NCBI GenBank assembly: GCA_964551015.1
Contig: CAZKBP010000018.1
Location: 45,388 to 109,387, forward strand
From: CAZKBP01 sp964551015
GTDB taxonomy: Bacteria > Bacteroidota > Bacteroidia > Cytophagales > Microscillaceae
Direction: 5' to 3'
Length of the DNA: 64,000 nt
Position numbers and translations under genes: made by a program
Part shown: one piece after another, positions 15,719-25,129 of the stretch
How the letters are laid out: the number at the start of each line of letters is the position of its first letter
Position numbering within the stretch: the first letter of the stretch is position 1
The notes under the pieces: model-generated
Seen by the model: only the letters and a program-made list of their open reading frames with translations
Database searches by the model: none
What the model was told of the DNA's origin: nothing

Positions 15719-18700
15719 TTAATCTTGTTGTTTTTTTGCTTTAGTATTTGATTCGCTCTCTTCCTCATTATCGTTATCATCATCATCTTCTTCTTGATTT
15801 TTTCTAGCGCGTTTCCGTAGTCGATCTTTTCTTTTGAAGAGATTTTTAAGTTTATTGTAGTCTTTGGTAAACAAGATAGAAAGACCACTGGCATTCACTC
15901 GTTCGGAAGTAGGTGCTCTCTCGTCTTGGTTAAAAATCTTGAGGCGATACGTACCGTCCTTGGTGATTTTGTACTCTACCACCACATCTGCCGCCAAGAC
16001 GCCTTGGCCGGGGTCTTGGTCTTCTCCCTCTAGGTTGATGGTTTCCCCTACTTTGACGGTAACTCGGTTGTTGAAAAGGCTCTTGCTTACATCTACATTG
16101 AGTTCGGTACGCCCCTCGACTTCTCCTTCTTCATTCACATCCTCATAAGATTGTAAATCAAAATTGATATTGACGCCTTTCACGAATTTATCAGACAGTT
16201 TATTTAGCTGAGTGCTCAGCACTTGGCTCAGGCTTCCTCTGAGATTGCTACTCCCACCCCCCGAAGCAAAGGCATTCCCAGAACTAATAAAACGCCCAAA
16301 GACCATCAGCGCGAAAACTTGCTTATTTAGCTCAGATTCGTCTTGATTGAGTTGATCCACACGGCTATTGATTTCTGTATTTCCTGAGTTGCGATCTACC
16401 AAGCGAGCCGCTTCGCTGTTGGGAGGGATAATTCTAGAATCGGTACTCTCTGGGTAATATAAATCAAAAGAAATTCTGGGGTTTAGCGCATCTCCTTCCA
16501 GATTCAAACCCACTACAAAAACTTGATTGACCTGATATTGGGCGTCCGTTTCCGTAAAAAGCGGTTGCGGAGGCGTGGCTACGGTATAAATGGTTTTTAG
16601 ATTAATCTGTGGCTCGCCAACATTGCCTGTCCAGGTAATGGAGCTTCCTTCTAATAAATTTAATTTCCTGCGGATGACCTCAAAGAGCTTGATTTCGTAA
16701 TAGCCTTCTCGGATATTGTAAGTTCCCGTGAGGTCAATCACGCCATTGGGGTTGAGGACAAAACTGAGCGTACCTCCTCCCGCCACGCTGACTTCTCCCC
16801 CGTCGTAGGCTGTGAGCAAGGCTTTAAAGCGAGAGTCGTCCTCGATGATGATATTGGCATCTACGTCTATGCCTTTGTACTCGCTGACCACGGAAGTATC
16901 TCGCGGCTCAGGGGAGGTTTTTTGGCTTTTATCCACAAAGTTTACGATGCCTTCGGTTTCTTTTCGGACATTTTCGCCTTCTAGCAATACATAGGTAAAA
17001 TCGGTTTTGTCCTTGAGTCTGATTTGCGCTTGGATTTGGGGCAGATTGAGGTCACCCCTTACCTTCACGTTCATATCAGAGGTTACAACTCCATAAAAAG
17101 CCTCATTATCGGCTTCGGTGCTGTTTAGAAAAGTGAAGTCCTCGGCATCTAAATCTAGGTTAAAGGCAAAATCCGTGTAGTTCTGTGTGAGAATATCGCC
17201 ATCCAAATAAATGGGATTATCCAAGGAATCCAAGATGGTAAATTGGTCAAAATGAATGCCTTGTTCATCAAAGAGAATTTGTTCATCGTTCAAATGATAG
17301 GGAGAATTGAGGGCGGTGAGCTTGAATTTGGCATCCTGAGCGCGAAGGTCACCGCTGATTCGCAAATCCAAGGGATTGCCTTGCACGCGCAAGCCTCCCT
17401 GAAGTTGTCCTTCCAGGTCTTCTACATTGCCTCGCAGCAGAGGCTGTACTAGATTCACCTGCAACGGATTGACATCCAATCGCAAGTCCATCTGATTGGC
17501 ACTAGAGTCAAGGGCATAAAAACCTGCTAGCTGAAGGTCATTTTGATTTCCACTCAATTGTAGGGCAAGATCATATTTTTCGGGGCGTTCTAAGTTATTG
17601 GCTTGGAGACGAAGGTTTCCCAGCGCCAAATCCAAGGCAGATAAGTCCTGAATATCCGCTTCGGCCTCGATGAGTGGCGTAGCGAGCAGGTCTTGTACTT
17701 TGGCTTCCAGGTTGAATTTCCCTCCCACCAGCGAACTGTCTTGCTCGGCCACCCGCGTGAGGGCGTTCAGGTCTAAATTTTGGATGTTCAATACCAAGCC
17801 ATTGCTCTGGTATTGATTGATTTGGATGGATTGTTCTCCGTTTTGGAGGTGAATATCGTCTATCGCAAGGTTTTCTTTTTGGATTTCGATGGTATTATTG
17901 CCTTTCACCTCCCAAGGCTCATACTTGATGATAAAAGGCTCCATAAAGCGGAAGCGGAACAAATCTTCTTGATTGGTAAAAGCCAATCCGATGGAAAGTC
18001 GCTCTTTTTCATCCTGATCCAACCCTTTGAGCCGTGCCTGCACTTGATTTTCGGCCACCTCCCCTTCCAAGCGAATATTTCGGACGATCACCGTTTCGTC
18101 TTCGTCTTCTTCTTTTTCTGCGGGAAGGATTTTGAATTGCTCCAAGGCCACCAGATAATCCAATTTTTCCTGATCTCCTTTGATTTTGATTTGTAAGGTA
18201 TCGAGTTGGTTGTTTTCGTAGGTAGTATTCCAGAAATAAGTCTCTAAGCGGATGAGCTTTTCTGTACTATTGTATTCTCCCTCGATATCTCCTAAATCAA
18301 AACCTCGCAGATCAGGCAGAAATTTACGCAGTAGTTCCCCTTCTTCTTGAGTGCGTATTTCAAAGGCAAACTGCTGAGGCTCATAGCTTTGCTCAGAAGT
18401 ACTATCTATCTCTGTAAATTGGTAGTAATGATTTAGATGCCGAGTCAAGACAGGACTTAGGGAAAATGGGTTGAAATCTCCCTGAATATCCGCTTGTAAA
18501 TACTCGGAGCGTACCCGGATTTCAGATTGATTTTCAGAAACAATGGTATTCGCGTAGATAGTATCAAAGACAAGATAAGTATTTTCGTCCTCCAGCCTCA
18601 GATTATGAATGCTTAGCTGAGCACTCAGATTCTCCAAAGAAAAGGCTTTTACCCGCGCCGATAGTTGAGTCGCCACTAAGAGCGTATCTTCTATCAGCCC

Positions 18701-20851
18701 CATTCGCCGGAGGTCCAGGCTATCTACCAGCAGGTCCAAAGCCAGCGTATCTTTTTGCGCATTCATATCCAGAAAAATTTCCGAACCTAATACAATCACA
18801 GAATCCCGTATTTGGATTTCGGCTTGAGCAGAGAGGCGATCGATGTCGGCGTGGGCGGTCAAATTATTATATTCAAAACCTTGGTAGAAGGCTTGTAGCA
18901 CTTTTAGGTCAAGCTGGGCTTTGAGGTCTTGCTCTATGTCTAGGCCCTGACCCTCGAGCGAGATTTCCGTGCTAAGCGGCCCGATGAGTGTATCTTGAAT
19001 GATTTTACCCACTGCTAATTTTCGCGTACGAGCTTTTATTTGATAATTTTGAGCTTTTTTCTCAGCTTGGGTTTCTACATCTCCCCAAGGACTTTGCAAA
19101 TCAGCCCTTGCCTGAAAGCTCTCAATTGAACCCTGATAATCAGCAGCTAAGCGAAACTGAGGCGGCAAGCTCAGAGACGAAGGCAAGAAACGCCGCAGAT
19201 CGGCCTGTCCCGTGTTTAGATCGGCTTTCAAGTCAAAGAAAGTATTCTCCACGGTGGGCAAGCCTTTGATTTGGCCTTTGGCTTGCAAATTAGTTTGATT
19301 CAAGCCCTTGAATTGGAGGTTCTCGATTTGTAAATTTTTGACTTTGCCTTGTAGTTGGGTTTTGAGTTGGAATTCCTCTTGGGGCAAATTTTGTAGAGAA
19401 GATATTTCATCAATGCTCGGAGCAAACAGGCGCGCATCTTTCAGGCTGAGCAGGCTTTCTTTCAAATTCCAATCTAATTCTATTTCGCCCAAGGATTCAC
19501 CTATAGCTAACAAAGAGGGATAACTCACGGCCAGGTCTTGCTCGATGCGGCTGTGTTTGGTTTCTATCCGGAAATTTTGCAAAGAAGCCGCAGTTGGAGA
19601 TAGATACAGCTGACTTTGAAAGGTTTTTAACTGCAAACCACTTTTTTCTTGAAAATGGAAGGCATTTAGATTTCCTTCCAACTTCTTATCATCCATCTCA
19701 AAATCCTTCAAACGAAGGTTTAAATCCGTGATTTTGATATGGTTATAATCTACTCCTTTATCCTGAGCCGAGAAATTATGATCGTCATATTGGAGTTGGT
19801 GATTTTCCAGATGCAGGTCAGCTACTTGTATTTGCCAGCCTGCATTGATAAAATCCGTGGGTGCGTCATTTGTTTCTTGGGAGATAGTATCGCGCGAAGT
19901 AGTATCTGCACTTGGAGAAAGAGGCAGGTTGTCTTGGGCATAAGCGAGGTTGGCTCCTGCCAAATGTACTTTTTGGATGCGTATGATTTGCTGATTGAGG
20001 TCAAATTTTTGGGGAATAAGCTGTAGCTGACCCAATTCTACCTGAGCCATTTGTCCCAAGTTTTGATCTTGGTAAAAAAGTTGAATTTGCTCCAAGTTGA
20101 TCTCGGGAGCTTGCAAATCAAGAGCGAAGCTGGAGGCGGAGGCGTCTGCTTCTAGGTTTTCTGGAGCCACTTGGGGGGCAGGCGGAGGATTGGTTTTGCC
20201 CTGTTGCCAGCTTAGGTAAGCCTGATTCCAATCCAAATTTCCCAAATGATATTTATTTTCATTTACATGAAGATCTGTAATTTCTAATAATAATTTCTCG
20301 GTAATGAGTACTGCCTTTTGCCGAGCGATTTGATCTTCGTAATGGAGTCGGATCTTTTCCAGCAGAACCTCAGAGGCGGGAGCCCTGATTGCCCAACTAG
20401 AACTGGTCGTATCTTGTTCTGTGCTAGGCTCTTCACTTGCGAAGGGAGCTATCAAATGCTGAAAATTGTAGAGGCTGTCCGCGTTTCGGTAAACGTGCCC
20501 TTGGAGGTTTTGTATTTGAATCTTTTGTATCTCAACCGTTTGCCCCCACAAGGCTCCGGTATTGATATCTGCCAAAATATTCTGAGCATATAATAGCGTA
20601 TCGCCTTCATGATCAGGGACGAATATTTCTTGAAGTTGCAGTTCTCCCCGATAAAGATTTAGATATAAATCATCTAAGCGAACGGGGTGCTCAAATTTTG
20701 GATTAAGAAAATAAAGCGCAGATTGGACGAGGAAGTTCTGACCCGGCGGGGTGAGTATCAATAGGGATAAAAGCAGCACCAGCCCCAATATAGTCCATAA
20801 TGAGATTTTGATGACTTTCCACAGAAATTTACGCCAAGGTATACTTTTCAT
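15719..20851 (-). CDS. tamB: TamB-like translocation and assembly module protein (DUF490)
   Basis: 1710 residues. An N-terminal membrane helix (about residues 10-32, ISLWTILGLVLLLSLLIL) anchors it in the inner membrane. The long body is a run of AsmA/DUF748-like beta repeats that would make a periplasm-spanning groove. The TamB/DUF490 domain fills roughly the last 450 residues (e.g. LTGTYNIREGYYEI, NEQVFALMVFGRF-like segment, LSKQLNKLS-like stretch, VVEYKITKDGTYRLKIFNQ). The extreme C-terminus is an unusual highly charged tail of Asp/Glu/Asn and Lys. It is the first gene of the tamB-tamL operon and has a good promoter 50 bp upstream. TamB proteins take part in outer-membrane protein assembly and lipid transport between membranes. 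Confidence 0.92.
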   Translation of the reverse strand: MKSIPWRKFLWKVIKISLWTILGLVLLLSLLILTPPGQNFLVQSALYFLNPKFEHPVRLDDLYLNLYRGELQLQEIFVPDHEGDTLLYAQNILADINTGALWGQTVEIQKIQIQNLQGHVYRNADSLYNFQHLIAPFASEEPSTEQDTTSSSWAIRAPASEVLLEKIRLHYEDQIARQKAVLITEKLLLEITDLHVNENKYHLGNLDWNQAYLSWQQGKTNPPPAPQVAPENLEADASASSFALDLQAPEINLEQIQLFYQDQNLGQMAQVELGQLQLIPQKFDLNQQIIRIQKVHLAGANLAYAQDNLPLSPSADTTSRDTISQETNDAPTDFINAGWQIQVADLHLENHQLQYDDHNFSAQDKGVDYNHIKITDLNLRLKDFEMDDKKLEGNLNAFHFQEKSGLQLKTFQSQLYLSPTAASLQNFRIETKHSRIEQDLAVSYPSLLAIGESLGEIELDWNLKESLLSLKDARLFAPSIDEISSLQNLPQEEFQLKTQLQGKVKNLQIENLQFKGLNQTNLQAKGQIKGLPTVENTFFDLKADLNTGQADLRRFLPSSLSLPPQFRLAADYQGSIESFQARADLQSPWGDVETQAEKKAQNYQIKARTRKLAVGKIIQDTLIGPLSTEISLEGQGLDIEQDLKAQLDLKVLQAFYQGFEYNNLTAHADIDRLSAQAEIQIRDSVIVLGSEIFLDMNAQKDTLALDLLVDSLDLRRMGLIEDTLLVATQLSARVKAFSLENLSAQLSIHNLRLEDENTYLVFDTIYANTIVSENQSEIRVRSEYLQADIQGDFNPFSLSPVLTRHLNHYYQFTEIDSTSEQSYEPQQFAFEIRTQEEGELLRKFLPDLRGFDLGDIEGEYNSTEKLIRLETYFWNTTYENNQLDTLQIKIKGDQEKLDYLVALEQFKILPAEKEEDEDETVIVRNIRLEGEVAENQVQARLKGLDQDEKERLSIGLAFTNQEDLFRFRFMEPFIIKYEPWEVKGNNTIEIQKENLAIDDIHLQNGEQSIQINQYQSNGLVLNIQNLDLNALTRVAEQDSSLVGGKFNLEAKVQDLLATPLIEAEADIQDLSALDLALGNLRLQANNLERPEKYDLALQLSGNQNDLQLAGFYALDSSANQMDLRLDVNPLQVNLVQPLLRGNVEDLEGQLQGGLRVQGNPLDLRISGDLRAQDAKFKLTALNSPYHLNDEQILFDEQGIHFDQFTILDSLDNPIYLDGDILTQNYTDFAFNLDLDAEDFTFLNSTEADNEAFYGVVTSDMNVKVRGDLNLPQIQAQIRLKDKTDFTYVLLEGENVRKETEGIVNFVDKSQKTSPEPRDTSVVSEYKGIDVDANIIIEDDSRFKALLTAYDGGEVSVAGGGTLSFVLNPNGVIDLTGTYNIREGYYEIKLFEVIRRKLNLLEGSSITWTGNVGEPQINLKTIYTVATPPQPLFTETDAQYQVNQVFVVGLNLEGDALNPRISFDLYYPESTDSRIIPPNSEAARLVDRNSGNTEINSRVDQLNQDESELNKQVFALMVFGRFISSGNAFASGGGSSNLRGSLSQVLSTQLNKLSDKFVKGVNINFDLQSYEDVNEEGEVEGRTELNVDVSKSLFNNRVTVKVGETINLEGEDQDPGQGVLAADVVVEYKITKDGTYRLKIFNQDERAPTSERVNASGLSILFTKDYNKLKNLFKRKDRLRKRARKNQEEDDDDNDNEEESESNTKAKKQQD

Positions 20852-21214
20852 AAAAATCGGGCTGCTTGCTTGAAGTTTCTCTCACAGGAGAAGGATTTAT
20901 AGCAAAGCTACTTATTTACAGATTACTATTCAAAAAACAAAGTCAACTCAGTACATTCGTAACAGGCTGGAAGCGAGTTCTTTGGTCTCTACTTTTTTTA
21001 GTTATTGCTTACTGATGGTTCCTCGTGAGAAAACGTTTTTCACAAAGTAAACAAATTAAGTACTGTTTTGCTGCTTACAGCATCTTTGTTTTTTGAGATT
21101 TTACATGATTATATCGTATTTTTTTTGCAAAATTCAGAGGCAATTACAAAATTTAAATCCTTTTGCGTAAATTCGCTAAATTTAAGATTAAACTGATACT
21201 AACCAATAATAGAT
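20852..21214. other. Divergent intergenic region tamB / citrate synthase
   Basis: 363 bp, AT-rich. It contains the tamB promoter described separately. On the citrate synthase side I see no good TAnnTTTG element; TTTTTTTGCAAAATTC at about 21120 and TAAATCCTTTTG at about 21154 are poor matches. No reading frame or RNA gene is apparent. Confidence 0.5.
20903..20934 (-). promoter_or_regulatory. Bacteroidota-type promoter of the tamB-tamL operon
   Basis: Read on the minus strand: TTTG (20931-20934), a 20-bp spacer, then TAGCTTTG (20903-20910), a full match to the TTTG-N19-TAnnTTTG consensus of the Bacteroidota primary sigma factor. The expected start of transcription is about 45 bp before the tamB ATG. 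Confidence 0.65.
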
Positions 21215-22501
21215 ATGTCACAATTTGCTGAAATCATACTAGACGGGAAAACCTACAAACTCCCCGTCGTGGAGGGGACAGAAGGTGAAAAGGCAGTCGA
21301 TATTTCCCAACTTCGTAATGAGACTGGTTACGTAACTCTAGACACAGGCTACAAAAACACCGGTGCTACCACGAGTGCCATTACTTTTTTGGATGGAGAA
21401 AAAGGGGTTCTTCGCTATCGGGGCTATCCCATTGAGCAGTTGGCCCAGCAATCTACTTTCCTAGAAGTAGCCTACCTACTCATTTATGGAGAACTTCCTC
21501 AGGAAGAAGAGTTCGCTGTTTTTCAAAAGAATATCCGTCGCCGTACGCTCGTTAACGAGGATATGCGCAAAATTTTTGACGGTTTCCCCGTGAATGCCCA
21601 CCCCATGGGCTTGATGGCTGCCTTGGCCTCTGCCTTGGCTACTTTTTATCCTCAGGCCATTGATCCGAATCTAGATGATGATCTCACCAATCTAAGAATC
21701 TATCGCCTCTTGGCAAAAATGCCTACGCTGGCCGCTTGGGCTTATAAAAACTCTTTGGGGCATCCGGTTAATTACCCTCGCAATAACCTGAGCTATGTGG
21801 CTAACTTTATCCACATGATGTTTTCTCTGCCAGTAGAAGAATACGAAGTAGATCCAGATATTGAAAAAGCACTGGATGTATTGTTGATTTTACACGCAGA
21901 CCACGAACAAAACTGCTCAGCTTCTACGGTACGTTTGGTGGGTTCTTCGCAGGTAAGTCTTTATTCGGCAGTTTCGGCGGGAATCTCTTCCCTTTGGGGG
22001 CCACTCCACGGAGGAGCCAATCAGAAAGTCATCGAGATGCTAGAAAATATCAAAGCAGACGGGGGCGATGCCTCTAAATTTATTGCCAAGGCCAAAGACA
22101 AAGACGATCCTTTCCGCCTAATGGGCTTTGGGCATCGTGTGTACAAAAACTTTGACCCTCGCGCCAAAATTATTAAAGTAGAAGCCGATAAAGTGCTCAG
22201 CAAATTGGGTATTCAAGATGAAACCTTGGACATTGCCAAAAAACTAGAAGAAGTTGCCCTGAATGATGAGTATTTCGTGGAACGCAAGCTCTACCCCAAT
22301 GTAGATTTCTACTCGGGAATCATCTATCGTGCCATGGGAATCCCTACTGATTTGTTTACGGTGATGTTTGCCCTCGGTCGCCTCCCTGGTTGGATTGCAC
22401 AATGGAAAGAAATGCGTGAAGAAAAGCAACCCATTGGCCGTCCTCGCCAAATCTATACTGGACAAAACGAGCGTGACTACGTCGCGATGGATCAGCGTTA
22501 A
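21215..22501 (+). CDS. gltA: Citrate synthase (type II/hexameric-like bacterial form)
   Basis: 428 residues, the usual length. It joins oxaloacetate and acetyl-CoA to citrate, the entry step of the TCA cycle, in the cytoplasm. All hallmark segments are present: an N-terminal beta domain (GYVTLDTGYKNTGAT), FLDGEKGVLRYRGYPIEQLA, the HADHEQNCSASTVR block, the catalytic His in GPLHGGAN, and the second active-site region MGFGHRVYKNFDPRA with its catalytic Asp further on (VDFYSGIIYRAMG). The gene is monocistronic, with a strong terminator behind it. The N-terminal domain is typical of the NADH-sensitive gltA group, but inhibition cannot be judged from sequence. Confidence 0.97.
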   Translation: MSQFAEIILDGKTYKLPVVEGTEGEKAVDISQLRNETGYVTLDTGYKNTGATTSAITFLDGEKGVLRYRGYPIEQLAQQSTFLEVAYLLIYGELPQEEEFAVFQKNIRRRTLVNEDMRKIFDGFPVNAHPMGLMAALASALATFYPQAIDPNLDDDLTNLRIYRLLAKMPTLAAWAYKNSLGHPVNYPRNNLSYVANFIHMMFSLPVEEYEVDPDIEKALDVLLILHADHEQNCSASTVRLVGSSQVSLYSAVSAGISSLWGPLHGGANQKVIEMLENIKADGGDASKFIAKAKDKDDPFRLMGFGHRVYKNFDPRAKIIKVEADKVLSKLGIQDETLDIAKKLEEVALNDEYFVERKLYPNVDFYSGIIYRAMGIPTDLFTVMFALGRLPGWIAQWKEMREEKQPIGRPRQIYTGQNERDYVAMDQR

Positions 22502-22521
22502 TTTTAGCTTAGTGAAAACCA

Positions 22522-22562
22522 AAAGGGTTATTATGCGTGTTACCAGCGCATAATAACCCTTT
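22522..22562. terminator. Bidirectional terminator between gltA and the CoA-type Nudix gene
   Basis: A perfect 16-bp stem AAAGGGTTATTATGCG with a 9-nt loop and its complement CGCATAATAACCCTTT. T-rich sequence follows on the plus strand and TTGGTTTTC on the minus strand, so it can end both converging transcripts. Confidence 0.85.
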
Positions 22563-22611
22563 CTCTATTCTAAATTCCGATTCAAATGAGCACTCGGCTC
22601 AAGGCTGACCG

Positions 22612-23262
22612 CTACCTGATCTCATTCAGTAGCACTAAGAACTCACTCAAAATCATAGCGGTAGCTCCCCACACGGTTTGGCCTAAAAGATCATAATAAG
22701 GCACGGTGGCTTTCATGTAGCGAGCCGTGATTTCACGCTCTTTCCGTGGATTTACTTCTTTGAAATTCATCAAATCTACCGTCAGCAATTCGGCTACTTC
22801 ATATTCGCTGGGATTAAATTGTGGTTTTTCGGAAATAGCCGCAAGGGTCGGATACACGAGAAAATTACTGGGTGGTATGTACAATTGACTCAATTGCCCG
22901 ATGACTTGATCTCGGCTCACTTTTACCCCAATTTCTTCCCAAGTTTCTCGCAGGGCGGTATCTATCACGTCTTCATCTTCAGGGTCTTTTTTGCCTCCTG
23001 GCAAAGCCACTTGCCCACTATGTACCCCCGTATGCTCTGGCCTCAGGATCATGGGAAAGTGTAATCTTCCCTCTTCATCTGGGTAAATTAAAATCAGCAC
23101 ACCACCGATACGGGTTTGCTCGTCAGGTTCATAGCGTTTTTTATCTCTAAGTCTTTGGGGGGGAGCCATTTTGTAATGCGCTTCCAAGCCCGGCAACTCA
23201 TCGTGTAGTCTTTCTTTCAGTTGGTGATATAGCTCGTGGTGTAGGGTATCTATCATAAACAA
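22612..23262 (-). CDS. CoA pyrophosphatase-like Nudix hydrolase
   Basis: 216 residues. The Nudix region reads LPGGKKDPEDEDVID then TALRETWEEIGV, the form typical of the NudL/PCD1 group that cleaves coenzyme A or its derivatives to phosphopantetheine and 3',5'-ADP. The Mg-binding RETWEE core is intact. The upstream segment with GGVLILIYPDEEG and HTGVHSGQVALPGG also fits this group. The protein is cytoplasmic, with no signal peptide. It converges with gltA and shares its terminator. Substrate assignment rests on the motif spacing only. Confidence 0.88.
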   Translation of the reverse strand: MFMIDTLHHELYHQLKERLHDELPGLEAHYKMAPPQRLRDKKRYEPDEQTRIGGVLILIYPDEEGRLHFPMILRPEHTGVHSGQVALPGGKKDPEDEDVIDTALRETWEEIGVKVSRDQVIGQLSQLYIPPSNFLVYPTLAAISEKPQFNPSEYEVAELLTVDLMNFKEVNPRKEREITARYMKATVPYYDLLGQTVWGATAMILSEFLVLLNEIR

Positions 23263-23602
23263 GATGATTGATTTATTATGATATAACTGGTTCTGTATAG
23301 CTAAGGGTTCTTAATTTTATTGAATTAGTTAATTTTTGTTGAAATAGTTCAATGACTCCCTCGTATAATAATGCATCTCGAGCCAGAGACGAACCAAAGT
23401 CTCAATTGTTTGCTTCAGACCTCTGTAGTCTAGAATTATACTGACCAGATTAAGCTTTGAATTTTTTGTTAGTAAAATTAAATAATTTCCAGCAAATCTT
23501 CATCTGAGCCCTGGGCACGGGAATAAGCCTCCTGAGTGTCGCTATGTTTTCTTGGAAAATGGAATTTTTTTGGAAAAATTTGTCCTTAACTTCAAAAAAT
23601 AC
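23263..23602. other. Intergenic region between two divergent Nudix genes
   Basis: 340 bp of mostly AT-rich sequence. A few partial repeats of TTGAA/TTCAA occur around 23315-23355. I see no gene, no strong promoter match and no hairpin here. A longer upstream start for the right-hand gene at 23552 is possible. Confidence 0.4.
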
Positions 23603-24139
23603 ATGAAACTTCAGGCTTGGAAAAAAATCAAGGAAGAGCAAGTTTATCAAGGCTATCGCAACATAATCCGGCGCACCTTTGAGCTTCCTCACCAAAAAGT
23701 AGTAGATTTTGACATCATTGATGTGCCTTCTTTCGTCTGTATCGCGGCCATCACGAGTCAGCAAGAAATTTTGCTGGTGGAGCAATACCGCCCTGGTCCT
23801 GAAAAAACGATGGTCAGTTTTCCCGAAGGTAGAATTGATCCGGGAGAGGAACCCGAAGCAGCCGTTTATCGAGAACTTTTGGAAGAAACCGGCTACCAAA
23901 CCCAAGCCATCACCCTCCTCAAGACGATCCCTCACGCCTACAGCAATCAGCAGAAGTACTGCTATTTGGCTTATCATTGTGAGCTTGTACAAGAGCAGAA
24001 TCTAGATGAACACGAGTTTATCCAAGTAAAGCTCCTGAGCATAGCTGCTTTCAAGCAATTTTTGAAAAATCCTTTGCTGGATAATTTTAATAGTGTGGAT
24101 GCTGGCTACTTATTGCTTGACCACCTTGGATATTTATAG
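23603..24139 (+). CDS. Nudix hydrolase, ADP-sugar pyrophosphatase-like
   Basis: 178 residues from the ATG at 23603; an upstream ATG at 23552 would add 17 residues with no family match, so the shorter form is preferred. The canonical Nudix box is present exactly: G-x5-E-x7-RELLEETGY (residues around 76-98), preceded by VEQYRPGPEKTMVSFPEGRID. This layout is that of ADP-ribose/ADP-sugar pyrophosphatases, which hydrolyse ADP-ribose to AMP and ribose 5-phosphate and need Mg2+. The protein is probably cytoplasmic. It is monocistronic; the marC gene starts 154 bp downstream. Confidence 0.87.
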   Translation: MKLQAWKKIKEEQVYQGYRNIIRRTFELPHQKVVDFDIIDVPSFVCIAAITSQQEILLVEQYRPGPEKTMVSFPEGRIDPGEEPEAAVYRELLEETGYQTQAITLLKTIPHAYSNQQKYCYLAYHCELVQEQNLDEHEFIQVKLLSIAAFKQFLKNPLLDNFNSVDAGYLLLDHLGYL

Positions 24140-24293
24140 AAATTTCTGAAAAATTGCCCCAGAAGCAAGTCTTTTATCCCGAACTTTGCCTGCATCATTT
24201 AACACGCTAATCACTGTGTCTCGCGCTCGTCTGAGATGAGTGCCAGCATTTGATTCAATAGTTTAGTTTACGAAGTACTTAACACAAAACTCC

Positions 24294-24932
24294 ATGGAAT
24301 ACTATCTAACGGAATTGCTCAAACACTCTATCAACCTCTTCTCGATCATGAATCCCATTTCGGCGGGGGCGATTATGCTCTCTTTGGTAGGCTCGCATCC
24401 CAACGCGAATGCCGAGATTCCAGGTATTGCTCGTAAGAATACGCTGGCTGTGTTTGCGGGTATGCTGGCCACGATTTTATTGGGAAATTTAATTTTAGAT
24501 TTTTTTGGAATTTCGGTGGCTTCTATCAAAGTCATTGGGGGCGTAGTGCTGTTTTTGATGGCCTTGAATATGGTACAGGGCAGTGATAGCCGCGTCAATC
24601 ACTCGGACAAGGAGCAGCAACACGCGGCGACTCGTGAGGATATTTCGGTCATTCCCTTGGGAATCCCGATCATTATGGGGCCGGGCTTGATTGCCACGTT
24701 GCTTTCACTGAGGGCACAGGCGAGGGATTGGCAGGGTGCTTTGGTACTCTTGGTTGCCATTTTGCTTTGTACACTCGGCAGTTATTTAATCTTGAGAAAT
24801 ATGCCCTTGATCAAGCGGGCTTTGGGCGAGAACGGAATGCGTGTTTTTACCCGAATTATGGGCTTGATTGTCGGTGCGATGAGTGCTCAATTTTTACTGA
24901 GCGGACTGAAAAATTTGTGGGCTTCTTATTGA
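24294..24932 (+). CDS. MarC-family integral membrane protein
   Basis: 212 residues with six predicted membrane helices in two groups of three. The first group contains the family segment LFSIMNPISAGAIMLSL and the second IPLGIPIIMGPGLIATLLSL; the repeated N/P-P-x-x pattern reflects the internal duplication of MarC/YhgN-like proteins. The transport substrate of this family is unknown; despite the name a role in multiple antibiotic resistance has not held up. It appears monocistronic, with a terminator-like hairpin about 130 bp downstream. Confidence 0.9.
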   Translation: MEYYLTELLKHSINLFSIMNPISAGAIMLSLVGSHPNANAEIPGIARKNTLAVFAGMLATILLGNLILDFFGISVASIKVIGGVVLFLMALNMVQGSDSRVNHSDKEQQHAATREDISVIPLGIPIIMGPGLIATLLSLRAQARDWQGALVLLVAILLCTLGSYLILRNMPLIKRALGENGMRVFTRIMGLIVGAMSAQFLLSGLKNLWASY

Positions 24933-24939
24933 AGAGTGG

Positions 24940-24977
24940 TAGGTTATGGGTTATGGGTTATGAGTTGTGAGTTATGG
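24940..24977 (+). repeat. Short degenerate heptamer repeat (GGTTATG)
   Basis: Five to six imperfect tandem copies of a GTTATGG/GTTATGA-like heptamer directly behind marC. Such heptamer runs are common noncoding microsatellites in this phylum and may vary in copy number. No function is proposed. Confidence 0.6.
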
Positions 24978-25061
24978 TTTTCTTTTTCAATACTTTATAT
25001 CACTCAGCTTTATGATAATCCAGCAATAAAAATCTGCAACTTAAGACCTCTGGAGCGAAAT

Positions 25062-25090
25062 AAAACGACCCTTCTAAAAAGGGCCGTTTT
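25062..25090. terminator. Terminator between marC and the peroxiredoxin-like gene
   Basis: AAAACGACCCTT, a short loop, then AAGGGCCGTTTT, with one mispair. The T-run lies on both sides, so it may end both converging genes. Confidence 0.65.
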
Positions 25091-25129
25091 ACAAAAACCT
25101 ACTCAAGCAAACAAGTGAATCACTATGAC

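Noticed and set aside
23450..23992. 180-residue frame on the minus strand over the Nudix gene
   Set aside because: It is the antisense of a clear Nudix hydrolase with an intact signature; no family resemblance of its own.
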